The notes under the pieces: generated by a model
Database searches by the model: none
Told to the model about the DNA's origin: nothing
The model's input: the letters and a program-made list of their open reading frames with translations, nothing else
Source of the DNA: Lichenifustis flavocetrariae
GTDB lineage: Bacteria; Pseudomonadota; Alphaproteobacteria; Rhizobiales; Beijerinckiaceae
Length of the DNA stretch: 64,000 nucleotides
Direction of reading: 5' to 3'
Assembly (NCBI RefSeq): GCF_026130545.1
Contig: NZ_JAMOIM010000011.1
Coordinates: forward strand, 144,317-208,316
Shown: positions 6,683 to 15,147 of the stretch, piece by piece
Position numbering within the stretch: the stretch's first letter is position 1
Layout of the letters: every line of letters begins with the position of its first letter
Program-made: the position numbers and the translations under genes

Positions 6683-8376
6683 GCGACGAGATCGTCAAAC
6701 GCGTCGCCGGCGCCGAAGTGTTGCAGTTCCCGCGCGGCAAGGTTCCGGCCGAGACGCAAGCGAATGCTCCCAACGCCTCGGCCAGCGCCGCAGATCGCCT
6801 TTCTCGCGGAACGGATCCTATGGATCGGGCTTTCGGGGAAGCGGGGCATGGCGGCGGCGCAGGAGGCGACGGCGCGTCCCGCGATCGTGAGCTTGGCTTC
6901 CTGGCGCTGACGGACCTCGGCAATGCCGAGCGGTTCCACCGCCGCTACAGCGGCCAGCTGCTCTTCTGCCGCGCCATCGGCTGGCTCGCTTGGGATGGGC
7001 GGCGGTGGCAGCGCGACGGTGCCGACGAGCGCGTCGGCTTGGCCGAGCACGCCACGGTGCGGGCGATCCAGGACGAAGCCAAGACCATTCGGGGCAGCGC
7101 CGACGATTTCGTCGTGGCCGATGCGAGCCGATCGAAGCCGCCCGTCTGGTACTCGGACAAGGTCGCGGCCTGGGGTCGGGCATCCGAGAACGCCAGCCGC
7201 ATGGGCGTGATTTCTAAGCGCGCGGCCGCCATGTTCGCGATTCCGGTCACGCAGCTCGACCGCGACCCGATGCGGATCAATGTCCTCAACGGCACGCTGC
7301 TCGTGCGCAAATCAGACGACGATCCCTATGTCGTTCTGTCGCCACACGATCCGGCTGACCTCATCACGAAACTCGCGCCCGTGACCTTCGACCGGGAGGC
7401 TGACTGCCCGAGGTTCGACGCTTTTCTCCTGCGGGTGCAGCCCGATGACACCGCGCGGCACTTCCTCGCGCAATGGGGTGGCTTGTCGCTCACCGGCGAC
7501 GTCGGCGTGCAGAAGATGACCTTCCACTATGGCAAAGGGAGAAACGGCAAGGGCGTCTGGGTCAATACCGTGTCCTTCGTGGCCGGCGACTATTCGGACT
7601 CGATCCCGATCGAGAGTTTTCTGGACAGCGGCCGCGCCCGCGCCGGCGGTCAGGCGACGCCCGACATCGCCGGCCTGCCCGGCGTCCGCATGCTCACGAC
7701 CTCGGAGCCAAAGAAAGGCGCGCAGCTCGACGAAGCCTTCGTGAAGCTCTTTACGGGTGGCGACAAGCTCAAGGCGCGCCACCTCAACAAGGACTATTTC
7801 GAGTTCTTCCCCCAAGCCAAGCTGACCATGCAGGGCAACTACCGGCCGAAGATCAGCGGCACCGATGAAGGCATCTGGGGTCGTATGATCCTCGTGCCCT
7901 GGCCGGTCTTCATTCCCGAAGGCGAGCGCAACCCGCAACTGGTCGAAGAGCTGAAGCGGGAGGCCTCGGGGATCCTTAACCGGCTGCTCGACGGCCTGTG
8001 TGCTTGGCTCGACCGCGGCCTGCTCATCCCGGCCGCAGTCTCGGCCGCGACAGAGGCCTATCGGTCCGACAGCGATCCGCTCGGCCGCTTCCTCGAATTC
8101 TGCACCCGACCCGAGATCGGCAAGCGGGTGCAGGCCGCCGACATGCACGCTGTCTTCGTGGCCTGGGCGAAGCTCAACGGCGAAACGGAATACACGCCGA
8201 AAGGGCTCGGCTCGGCGCTGCGCGAACGTGGCTTCGCCGAGAAGAAGTCGAGCGTGCAGTACTGGCTCGACATCGTGCTGACCAAGGGCGTTTCGGACTT
8301 CCTCGATGCGAGCGGCAAACCGCTCCATGGCGCTGCGGACTCTCCAGAAGCGGCGAGAGAGGAAGACAGATCCTGA
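6679..8376 (+). CDS. D5/P4-family phage primase-helicase
   Basis: Replicative helicase of the phage/plasmid P4 family (565 residues), starting with an ATGA overlap at 6679. The N-terminal part (about 75-210) matches the D5 N-terminal domain (FHRRYSGQLLFCRAIGWLAWDGRRW). The superfamily 3 helicase core carries the Walker A motif HYGKGRNGKGVW (about 283-294) and the downstream MLTTSEPKKGAQLDEAFVKLFTGGDKLKARHLNKD region with sensor residues. The C-terminal part (from about 430) is the winged-helix-like DNA-binding region. The primase upstream has its own Toprim domain, so this one probably acts mainly as helicase. It ends 5 bases before the repeat cluster at 8381. Confidence 0.9.
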   Translation: MSDEIVKRVAGAEVLQFPRGKVPAETQANAPNASASAADRLSRGTDPMDRAFGEAGHGGGAGGDGASRDRELGFLALTDLGNAERFHRRYSGQLLFCRAIGWLAWDGRRWQRDGADERVGLAEHATVRAIQDEAKTIRGSADDFVVADASRSKPPVWYSDKVAAWGRASENASRMGVISKRAAAMFAIPVTQLDRDPMRINVLNGTLLVRKSDDDPYVVLSPHDPADLITKLAPVTFDREADCPRFDAFLLRVQPDDTARHFLAQWGGLSLTGDVGVQKMTFHYGKGRNGKGVWVNTVSFVAGDYSDSIPIESFLDSGRARAGGQATPDIAGLPGVRMLTTSEPKKGAQLDEAFVKLFTGGDKLKARHLNKDYFEFFPQAKLTMQGNYRPKISGTDEGIWGRMILVPWPVFIPEGERNPQLVEELKREASGILNRLLDGLCAWLDRGLLIPAAVSAATEAYRSDSDPLGRFLEFCTRPEIGKRVQAADMHAVFVAWAKLNGETEYTPKGLGSALRERGFAEKKSSVQYWLDIVLTKGVSDFLDASGKPLHGAADSPEAAREEDRS

Positions 8377-8380
8377 CGTG

Positions 8381-8629
8381 ATCCTCCCAAGCTCCCAAAA
8401 CCGGGAGCATCACAAGCAGGCTAAGTCGTTGAAAACAGGAGCATTGGGAGGATTGGGGAGGATCGGGAGGGTTTTACGCACGTCCATGTAGAGATCGGGA
8501 ATCAAGAGAAGAAGCACCATAAGCGAAAGCCAACAAAAACCTCCCAATCCTCCCAGAAGCTCCCAAGAGAAATCTTATCAAGGGCTTAGTGGTTGGGAGG
8601 ATCATCAAAAAATGGGAGGATGGGAGGAT
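8381..8629. repeat. TGGGAGGAT repeat cluster, candidate phage replication origin
   Basis: An AT-richer intergenic stretch holds the 9-mer TGGGAGGAT or its complement at 8381-8389 (complement), 8445-8453, 8547-8555 (complement), 8594-8602, 8613-8621 and 8621-8629, plus the variant TGGGGAGGAT at 8454-8463 and partial GGGAGG/CTCCCA units between them. Copies occur in both orientations. Position directly after primase and helicase genes, iterated short sites and lower GC fit an iteron-type origin. A binding array for another regulator is the alternative. No protein gene is supported here before 8651. Confidence 0.65.
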
Positions 8630-8650
8630 AAACAAGAAAAGGCTTCAGCC

Positions 8651-9178
8651 ATGCTTTTAGGCTGCGATTTGGATTGGTTTGCTGTCGTTACGATTCCACA
8701 AAACGAGATCAGGGCGCGAGACAACTTGGCACGGCGAAAGGTCGACTGCTTCGTGCCGACCTACAGCAAGGTCGTTCGACAGAGGGGCCGCAAGCGGTTC
8801 GTCGAGCGCAGGCTTTTCCCCGGCTACGTGCTGGTCGGCTTCGAACCCGGGCAGACCCGATGGGACATCGTGCGGGACGCCGGCGGCGTGTTCGCCATCG
8901 TGGCCGCGGCGGGCCGGCCGCTGCGCATTCCGAGCGACCACATCGGCACCCTCATGGTCGGAGCCATGCTCGGGCGCTTCGACGTCGAGCAGCATCGCCT
9001 CGGCGCGAAAGTCACCATGCGGTTGCCCTCGGTCGCAGGAAATCCGATCAAGCGCTTCGGCCGTATCGTTTCGCTTGTGGAAAAAGGCGACCACCCCGGC
9101 GTGAGCGTGCTCTGGGGCGGCCACGGACCGGAGTCGTTTTCGACAGTGCCTCTTGACGCGCTCGAATTGGCCGCTTAG
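8651..9178 (+). CDS. Phage-borne NusG/RfaH-like transcription elongation factor
   Basis: A 175-residue NusG paralogue. Residues about 5-110 are the NusG N-terminal (NGN) domain that binds the RNA polymerase clamp: WFAVVTIPQNEIRARDNLARRK, then FVPTYSKVV, then RRLFPGYVLVGFEPG and WDIVRDAGGVFAIV. A short C-terminal part (about 120-175, GAKVTMRLPSVAGNPIKRFGRIVSLVEKGD...VSVLW) is KOW-like. Host NusG works genome-wide; paralogues such as RfaH act on chosen operons. Here, between the replication genes and the late operon, it could be the phage's antiterminator that lets transcription pass terminators such as those at 3858-3905 and 9294-9325. The start at 8651 is preferred because the open frame upstream lies in the repeat cluster. 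Confidence 0.85.
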   Translation: MLLGCDLDWFAVVTIPQNEIRARDNLARRKVDCFVPTYSKVVRQRGRKRFVERRLFPGYVLVGFEPGQTRWDIVRDAGGVFAIVAAAGRPLRIPSDHIGTLMVGAMLGRFDVEQHRLGAKVTMRLPSVAGNPIKRFGRIVSLVEKGDHPGVSVLWGGHGPESFSTVPLDALELAA

Positions 9179-9293
9179 AGGAGAATCACAGGACGAGCGG
9201 GATTTTAGTGTCCATGCGCCACGTGCGCCACAGGACGTTAGCCCGCCCCAGGCCGAGCAGATCGCTCAGTCCGCGATGGTGATCTATGGCGCG

Positions 9294-9325
9294 AGGCCCG
9301 GTGCGAAAGCATGCGGGCCTTTTTC
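9294..9325 (+). terminator. Intrinsic terminator after the NusG-like gene
   Basis: AGGCCCG (9294-9300) pairs with CGGGCCT (9314-9320) around a GTGCGAAAGCATG loop that can itself pair (GTGC/GCAT), followed by TTTTCTTT. It lies between the NusG-like gene and the late operon, so late transcription must start after it or read through it. Confidence 0.8.
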
Positions 9326-9364
9326 TTTGCTTATCGGTCGGGTGCCGAGCGGGAGCGTGCCGTC

Positions 9365-9658
9365 ATGTTCGAGAAGATCGTCGCGTTCATGGAAGCGCTT
9401 GCGCACGACACCCGCGCCCATCGCGCGGACTTCGCGCAACTCAAGCAGGGACAGCAGGACATGGCAGCAACCTTGAAATCCATTCAGGACAAGCTCGCGA
9501 CACAGGGCACGCAGATCGACCAGCTCGCGGCCACGAAGGCGCTGAACGAGCAGGCCGACCTCGACGCGATCGACGCGGCGATCGAGACGAACGGCGCCAA
9601 GATCGCGGCCGCGCTCGCCTCGCAGGCCGCCGGCACGACCGAAGCCCCCGCGGCCTGA
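9365..9658 (+). CDS. Small coiled-coil protein
   Basis: A 97-residue protein, start ATG at 9365 (MFEKIVAFMEALAHDTRAHRADFAQLKQGQQDM...). It is almost entirely helical with a heptad pattern at about 20-60 and an Ala-rich tail. The upstream in-frame extension would lie in the terminator hairpin. Similar small coiled-coil proteins with this N-terminus (MFEK...ALA/DTR) sit before phage terminase regions; a structural or chaperone role is possible. Function unknown. Confidence 0.62.
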   Translation: MFEKIVAFMEALAHDTRAHRADFAQLKQGQQDMAATLKSIQDKLATQGTQIDQLAATKALNEQADLDAIDAAIETNGAKIAAALASQAAGTTEAPAA

Positions 9659-9663
9659 GCGCC

Positions 9664-10029
9664 ATGCCGGTTGCGCCCCTGACGCTGCGGCCTCGATCCG
9701 CGCGGCTCGGGCGCACGGCCAATCAGGATTACGAGGCGCGCCGGCGCAAGATGCCCTGGCGCGCTTGGTACAAGACGCCGGAATGGCGGGCGATCCGGCG
9801 GCAGCAGCTCAACGCCGAACCGCTCTGCCGGATGTGCGCCGCCGACCAACCATCGCGCGTGACGGCCGCCACCGTTTGCGACCACGTCCGACCACATCGG
9901 GGCGACCGCGCGCGGTTCTTCGCCGGCCCGTTTCAATCCCTGTGCGAGACCTGCCACAGCGCCCGAAAGCAGCGGATCGAACGATCGCGGGCGTCTCAGA
10001 GCGCCTGCGCCGAAGGCGAAGCTCCCTGA
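9664..10029 (+). CDS. HNH endonuclease next to terminase
   Basis: A 121-residue HNH nuclease. Two zinc-type Cys pairs (CRMC and CETC) frame a core with CDHVRPHRGD (catalytic His region, about 72-81), then FAGPFQSLCETCHSARK carrying the Asn-replacing and His metal ligands. HNH proteins near terminase help many cos phages cut their DNA ends during packaging. The gene ends at the ATG of the methyltransferase (GATG overlap), so the two are coupled. Confidence 0.85.
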   Translation: MPVAPLTLRPRSARLGRTANQDYEARRRKMPWRAWYKTPEWRAIRRQQLNAEPLCRMCAADQPSRVTAATVCDHVRPHRGDRARFFAGPFQSLCETCHSARKQRIERSRASQSACAEGEAP

Positions 10030-10877
10030 TGACCTTGAATGTCCCGCTCCTTCCGGAATGTTGTGACGATCTGGTGTCGCCGCCGACACATCTCTTCGAT
10101 CACTTCTTCGATGAGCCGCCGGAGAAGCCGATCACGCAGCCCGGCGACGTCTGGACGCTCGGCCAGCATCGCGTCGTATGCGGTGACGCCACCCAGGCTG
10201 ATGTCGTGGGGAAGGCGCTCAAGGGCGTGCGGCCGCATCTGATGGTGACCGATCCTCCCTATGGCGTGAACTATGACCCCGAGTGGCGAAGCAGCGTGAT
10301 CGACGCGGCAAGCGGTCGGACCAAGGCTGGTCGCGCACTCGGCAAGGTCAAAAACGACGACCGTGCCGATTGGCGGCAGGCCTGGTCGCTGTTTCCGGGC
10401 GATGTCGCCTACGTGTGGCACAGCGCGCTCTACAGTGACCTCGTTCGCACGAGCCTCGAAGCGAGTGGGTTCGAGGTTCGCTCCCAGATCATCTGGGACA
10501 AGGGCCGCATGGTCATCTCGCGAGGCCACTATCATTGGCGTCACGAGCCCTGCTGGTACGTCGTTCGCAAGGGTCGCACGGCGCATTGGTCGGGTGATCG
10601 CAAGCAGTGCACGATCTGGCCGATCATGCATCTGAAGAGTGCGTCGGGACACGGCACGCAAAAGCCAGTCGAGGCGATGCGCCGGCCGATGGAGAACAAC
10701 TCGCAGCCGGGCGATGTCGTCTACGATCCGTTCGTCGGGTCGGGAACGACCATCATCGCGGCTCAGTCCTTAGGACGCGTCTGCCACGCGGTCGAGCTCG
10801 ACCCGGCCTATGTCGACCTCGCGGTCCGGCGGTGGGAACGGATGACGGGCCGGCTCGCCTCGCGGTCGGCCAGCTAG
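10029..10877 (+). CDS. Orphan beta-class DNA methyltransferase (N6-adenine or N4-cytosine)
   Basis: A 282-residue DNA methyltransferase of the N6/N4 family, probably protecting phage DNA or altering its regulation. The catalytic motif IV DPPYGVN is at 75-81 and the AdoMet-binding motif I, DPFVGSGTTI, comes after it (about 233-242). That order (IV before I) defines the beta class, as in CcrM. The N-terminal VWTLGQHRVVCGDATQADVV (about 41-60) is the usual lead-in. The target-recognition part lies between motifs. No partner restriction enzyme is adjacent, only the HNH nuclease upstream. Base specificity cannot be told from sequence. Confidence 0.88.
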   Translation: MTLNVPLLPECCDDLVSPPTHLFDHFFDEPPEKPITQPGDVWTLGQHRVVCGDATQADVVGKALKGVRPHLMVTDPPYGVNYDPEWRSSVIDAASGRTKAGRALGKVKNDDRADWRQAWSLFPGDVAYVWHSALYSDLVRTSLEASGFEVRSQIIWDKGRMVISRGHYHWRHEPCWYVVRKGRTAHWSGDRKQCTIWPIMHLKSASGHGTQKPVEAMRRPMENNSQPGDVVYDPFVGSGTTIIAAQSLGRVCHAVELDPAYVDLAVRRWERMTGRLASRSAS

Positions 10878-10985
10878 CCCGGGGGGGGCGGGTCGGAACT
10901 CAGGGGCTCTGCCCCCGGGGACCGGTCCCCCAAGCCCCCGAAAATGGCCGCGAAATTCTGACACTTCTTTTTTGTGCTGGGGCTT
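10878..10985 (+). other. GC-rich intergenic stretch before terminase, possible cos/pac region
   Basis: The 108 bases before the small terminase gene hold a run of eight G (from about 10881), a perfect 14-base palindrome GGGGACCGGTCCCC (10917-10930) and a T-rich CTTCTTTTTTG just before the gene. Many phages keep their packaging start beside terS, and an HNH nuclease is nearby, so this is a reasonable cos candidate. The evidence is positional only. Confidence 0.3.
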
Positions 10986-11537
10986 ATGGGCCGAACGCCT
11001 AAATCGCCGATCGAGAAGCGCCTCACCGGAGCCGGCAAGCGCCGGGTGCGTCCGGCCGCGCCGCCGCCGGCGTCCGTCCTGAGCGGCTTCGCGCCGCCGC
11101 CGTGGCTCATCAGCAAAGCAGCGCTCGGCGTCTGGCATCGCGTCACGCCTGAGCTGCGCCGCCTCAACATCCTGAGCACGAGCGACGCCGATGTCTTCGG
11201 CCGGTACTGCCAACACTTCGCCGAGTGGATCGAGGCCGCCGACACAATCAAGCGCGAGGGCTCGACCGTGCTGGTCAAGATGACGAACAGCGACGAACGC
11301 ATGCCGCGGCTGCATCCGGCCGTGCGCGTTCGCGATCTCGCCGAAAAGCACCTCATCGATATCGAGGACCGATTTGGCGGCTCGCCGCTGGCGCGTTACC
11401 GGCTGATCGCGCAGCAGGCCGCCCATCCCGGCGCTTGGGGCGATCTCTTTGCCCAGAAGTCCGATTCCGCGGCCGAGCCGGCCGCCGCCTCTGCCCCCTC
11501 GCCGATTGGCATGCTGCAGCGGGCGGCGCTCAACTGA
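10986..11537 (+). CDS. terS: Terminase small subunit, P27 family
   Basis: DNA-recognition subunit of the packaging motor, 183 residues from ATG 10986 (MGRTPKSPIEKRLTGAGKRRVRP). The basic N-terminus is typical of P27-type subunits. The core AALGVWHRVTPELRRLNILSTSDADVFGRYCQHFAEWIEAAD and the later LHPAVRVRDLAEKHLIDIEDRFGGSPLARYRL match the family pattern. It overlaps the start of the large subunit by one base. The C-terminal Ala/Pro-rich stretch probably contacts the large subunit. Confidence 0.88.
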   Translation: MGRTPKSPIEKRLTGAGKRRVRPAAPPPASVLSGFAPPPWLISKAALGVWHRVTPELRRLNILSTSDADVFGRYCQHFAEWIEAADTIKREGSTVLVKMTNSDERMPRLHPAVRVRDLAEKHLIDIEDRFGGSPLARYRLIAQQAAHPGAWGDLFAQKSDSAAEPAAASAPSPIGMLQRAALN

Positions 11538-13141
11538 TGCTGGCTGCCGAAAGCGTCCCGGCGCCGCCGCCTGCATCGGTTCGGGAGGCTTATTGGTTCG
11601 ACGCCGCCGCGGCCGAAGCGGCGGCGGCGTTCTTCCCGACTTACCTTTGCTTCACGAAGGATCGATGGGCCGGCAAGCCCTTCCACCTCGAGCCGTGGGA
11701 GGCCGACAACATCATTCGGCCGGCGTTCGGCTGGAAGCGGTCGAACGGCACCCGTCGCTACAGGCGCGTGATCGTCTTCGTGCCACGCAAAAACGGGAAG
11801 ACGGAATTGGCCGCGGGGGTGGGTCTCCTGCTGCTGCTCGGCGACGGCGTCTATGGGCCGGAGGTCTATTCGATCGCCAAGGACGAAGACCAAGCGTCCA
11901 TCGTGGTCGACAAGGCCGCCGCGATGGTTCGGATGCGCCCCGAGCTGCGCAAGCATCTCACAGCCCTGAAATCGTCGATCTTCTGCGCCGAGCTGCAGGG
12001 CGTGTTCAAGCCGCTCACCGGCAATGCCGAGGGCAAGCACGGCCTCAACGCATCCGGCCTCGTCGGCGATGAGGTGCACGAATGGCGCGACGGCCGCCTC
12101 TACACCGTCGTGCATCAATCCGAGGCCGCCCGCGAGCAGCCGCTCGAATTCCTGATCTCGACGGCGGGCATCCGAAACCGCGGTTACGGGTGGGAGCTAT
12201 GGGAGGAAGCGCTGAAGATCCTCGACGGCTCGATCGATGATCCCGAAACGCTGGTCGTGATCTACGCTGCCGATCCGGGCGACGACTGGACCGCCGAAGA
12301 GACGTGGCGCAAGGCCAATCCCAATCTCGGCGTGAGCGTAACGCTCGATTATCTCCGCGCCGAATGCCGGTCGGCGATGCGTAATCCGCGCCTCGAAAAC
12401 GACTTCCGCCGCTATCACCTCAATCAATGGACCGCTCAGGCGGTGCGTTGGATTCCGATCGACGCGTGGGAGCGGTGCCGCCGTCGCGACTGGCGCGACG
12501 AAGCCGCGCTCGTCGGCAGGCGCTGCCTCGTCGGCGTCGACCTGTCCTCGAACCGGGATATCACGGCTGTCTGCCTCTACTTCCCGCCGGCGATCGACGG
12601 TGGCGCCGCGGACGTGCTCTGGCGCTACTTCGTGCCTGCCGACACGATCGAGGACAGGGTGCGCACGACGCGTGTGCCCTATGACCTCTGGGTGCAGGAG
12701 GGCGCGCTGATCGCGACGCCAGGCAATATCACGGACTATGAGTTCGTGATCGCCCGGGTTCTCGACGACGCCGCGGTCTTTGACATCGCCGGGCTCGGCA
12801 TCGACCGCTGGAATTCGTCACATTTCTCGACGCGTCTCGCCGACCAGGGCTTTCCGGCCGAGAAGATCGTGCTCGTCGGCCAGGGTTACGCGTCTCTGTC
12901 GGAACCCGCCAAGGTCTTCGAACGCCTCGTCTTCGCCGGCCTGTTCGACCACGGCGGGCACCCGGTGTCGCGGTGGATGGCAGAGAACGTGGCGATCACG
13001 ACCGATCCGGCCGGCAACATCAAGCCGGCGAAGGACAAGAGCTCGGAGAAGATCGACGGCATCGCGGCCGCCATCGACGCCATCTTCGTCGACCTCAATG
13101 GCGCGGACGATCCCTTCGACGCCTCTGCAATGATCATCTGA
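11537..13141 (+). CDS. terL: Terminase large subunit (ATPase and nuclease)
   Basis: Motor of DNA packaging, 534 residues from ATG 11537, which overlaps the small-subunit stop. The ATPase domain has a Walker-A-like FVPRKNGKTE (81-90) preceded by the adenine-binding PFHLEPWEADNI (48-59), and a Walker B area GLVGDEVHEWRDG (about 174-186). The RNase H-like nuclease begins at about 333 with GVDLSSNRDITAVCLYF, whose first Asp is a metal ligand; a second acidic cluster is near the C-terminus (GIAAAIDAIFVDLNGADD). The sequence type is that of HK97-like, YmfN-type enzymes. It precedes protease, capsid and portal as usual. Confidence 0.95.
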   Translation: MLAAESVPAPPPASVREAYWFDAAAAEAAAAFFPTYLCFTKDRWAGKPFHLEPWEADNIIRPAFGWKRSNGTRRYRRVIVFVPRKNGKTELAAGVGLLLLLGDGVYGPEVYSIAKDEDQASIVVDKAAAMVRMRPELRKHLTALKSSIFCAELQGVFKPLTGNAEGKHGLNASGLVGDEVHEWRDGRLYTVVHQSEAAREQPLEFLISTAGIRNRGYGWELWEEALKILDGSIDDPETLVVIYAADPGDDWTAEETWRKANPNLGVSVTLDYLRAECRSAMRNPRLENDFRRYHLNQWTAQAVRWIPIDAWERCRRRDWRDEAALVGRRCLVGVDLSSNRDITAVCLYFPPAIDGGAADVLWRYFVPADTIEDRVRTTRVPYDLWVQEGALIATPGNITDYEFVIARVLDDAAVFDIAGLGIDRWNSSHFSTRLADQGFPAEKIVLVGQGYASLSEPAKVFERLVFAGLFDHGGHPVSRWMAENVAITTDPAGNIKPAKDKSSEKIDGIAAAIDAIFVDLNGADDPFDASAMII

Positions 13142-13151
13142 GGCCATCATC

Positions 13152-15077
13152 ATGCTCGTGAAGAAGGTCACGGTCGCGCGCGCGGCCGGGGGCGCGCTCG
13201 ACTTCGTGCTGTCCGACGCGACGGTCGACCGCTACGGCGACGTCATCGATCCGGCCGGGTGGGTGCTCGATCATTTTGAGCAGAACCCGATCGCGCTCTT
13301 CAACCACGACTCGGATTTCCCGATCGGCACCTGGGCGGACGTGCGGGTCGAGAGCGGGCGCCTGGTCGGCCGCCTTACGCTCGCGGCGCCCGGCACCTCG
13401 GCCCGGATCGACGAGCTCGTGAGCCTCGTCGGACAAGGCGTGCTGCGCGCCGTCTCGGTCGGGTTCCAGCCCTTGGCGACCGAACCGCGCGGCGACGGCG
13501 GCCTGCGCTTCACGCGCCAAGAACTTCTTGAATGCAGCCTCGTGAGCGTACCGGCCAATCCGTCGGCCCTACAGCTCGCGCGGCGTCTCCACCTCTCCGA
13601 CGACACGATCCGCATGGCTTTCGGCGAGCACGCCACACGGGGCCACGCCATCGCGCGCCGCAGTGCCACCGGCGAGCACGCCGCATCCTCTCCGTCTCGA
13701 AAGCCTCCTATGACACTCGCAAAGCGCATCGAAGACGCGCAGCAGCGCCTTCTCTCGTTTCGCAGCCAACTCACCGACCATCTCGCCACGGTCGACGACG
13801 CCAATCCCGACGAGACATCCCTCGCCGTTACGGATGACCTCAACGCCAGGATCGAGGCGCAGCAGCGCAGCCTCGACAGCCTGCGGCAGGCCGAAGCCCG
13901 GCTCGCCGGCGACAGTGACGCCGCGGCCGCCACGCCGGCCGCATCCCCGTCCCGCCGTCCCTTCGCGGTCGCGGCGAAGAAGGTGCAACCGATCGAGTAC
14001 ATCTATCGGTCGGCCGTCGTGTCGCTGCTCGCGAAGATCCAGCAGCGGTCGCGCGACGAGGTGATGCGCGAGCGCTACGGCGAGGATGAGGCGACGCGCG
14101 CGGTGTTCGCCGCGGTGACACGGTCCGCCTCGGCGCCGGCCACGACGACGACGAGCGGATGGGCTGCCGAGCTCGTGCAGACCGCCGTGCTCGATTTCAT
14201 CGACGCCCTGATGCCGATGTCGATCTATCCGGGGTTGCGGGACAAGGGCGGCCGGTTCACCTTCGGTCAGAACGGGATCGTGTCCATTCCGGCGCGGTCC
14301 ACAACGCCGACCATCGCGGGATCCTTCGTCGGCCAGGGCGCCCCGATCCCGGTCCGGCAGGGCGCCTTCGCGGCCACGACCCTGACGCCGAAGAAGATGG
14401 GCGTGATCTCGACCTTCACGCGCGAGATCGCCGAGCACTCGACGCCCTCGATCGAAGCCATCATCCGGCAGGCGATCCAGGAAGACACGGCCGTCTCGAT
14501 CGACACCGTCCTGACCGACGCGAACGCCGCGACTGCGATCCGGCCCGCCGGCTTGCGCTACAACGTGACCGGCCTCACGGCGACCACGGGCGGCGGCTTT
14601 GCGGCACTTGTCGGCGACCTCAAGGCGCTGATCGGCGCCCTGATCACGTCGACGAACGGCAACATCCGGGCGCCGCTGTGGATCATGAATCCGATCCAGG
14701 CGGTCTCGATCTCGCTCACGCAAAACACGGCCGGCGACTTCCCGTTCAAGGCCGAGATCGCGAGCGGGCAATTGCAAGGCTATCCCGTTCTGCAGTCGGC
14801 GAGCGTCACCTCCGGCATGGTGATCCTCGTCGACGCCGCGGACTTCTTCTCGGCGACCGGCGACGATCCCCGCTTCGACGTCTCCGATCAGGCGGTGCTT
14901 CACATGGAAGACACCGCGCCGGCCGCGATCGGAACCACGGGAACGCCGAACGTCGTGGCGGCGCCGGTGCGCTCGCTCTGGCAGACGGACACGATCGGCA
15001 TCCGCATGCTGCTCGACATCAACTGGGCGCTGCGGCGGCCGGGCGTCGTGGCATGGATCAACAGCGTGACTTGGTAG
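13152..15077 (+). CDS. Prohead protease fused to HK97-type major capsid protein
   Basis: One 641-residue frame covers two normally separate functions. Residues 1-160 are the HK97-family prohead protease (FVLSDATVDRYGDVIDPAGW; catalytic His in LFNHDSDF at about 53; Ser in RAVSVGF at about 98). Residues about 187-250 form a coiled-coil scaffold-like delta domain (LAKRIEDAQQRLLSFRSQL). The HK97-fold capsid follows from about 320 (AELVQTAVLDFIDALMPMSIYPGL ... RSLWQTDTIGIRMLLDINWALRRPGVVAWI). Self-cleavage of the fusion could free protease and capsid. An internal ATG at 13710 could also give a separate 455-residue capsid protein, but it lacks a clear ribosome-binding site. Confidence 0.93.
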   Translation: MLVKKVTVARAAGGALDFVLSDATVDRYGDVIDPAGWVLDHFEQNPIALFNHDSDFPIGTWADVRVESGRLVGRLTLAAPGTSARIDELVSLVGQGVLRAVSVGFQPLATEPRGDGGLRFTRQELLECSLVSVPANPSALQLARRLHLSDDTIRMAFGEHATRGHAIARRSATGEHAASSPSRKPPMTLAKRIEDAQQRLLSFRSQLTDHLATVDDANPDETSLAVTDDLNARIEAQQRSLDSLRQAEARLAGDSDAAAATPAASPSRRPFAVAAKKVQPIEYIYRSAVVSLLAKIQQRSRDEVMRERYGEDEATRAVFAAVTRSASAPATTTTSGWAAELVQTAVLDFIDALMPMSIYPGLRDKGGRFTFGQNGIVSIPARSTTPTIAGSFVGQGAPIPVRQGAFAATTLTPKKMGVISTFTREIAEHSTPSIEAIIRQAIQEDTAVSIDTVLTDANAATAIRPAGLRYNVTGLTATTGGGFAALVGDLKALIGALITSTNGNIRAPLWIMNPIQAVSISLTQNTAGDFPFKAEIASGQLQGYPVLQSASVTSGMVILVDAADFFSATGDDPRFDVSDQAVLHMEDTAPAAIGTTGTPNVVAAPVRSLWQTDTIGIRMLLDINWALRRPGVVAWINSVTW

Positions 15078-15147
15078 CAGCGACGCCGCTTGAAGCTGGT
15101 GCCGGCCGGCGGTCGCCCGGCGCCCATCACCACGAAGGAGTCGAACC

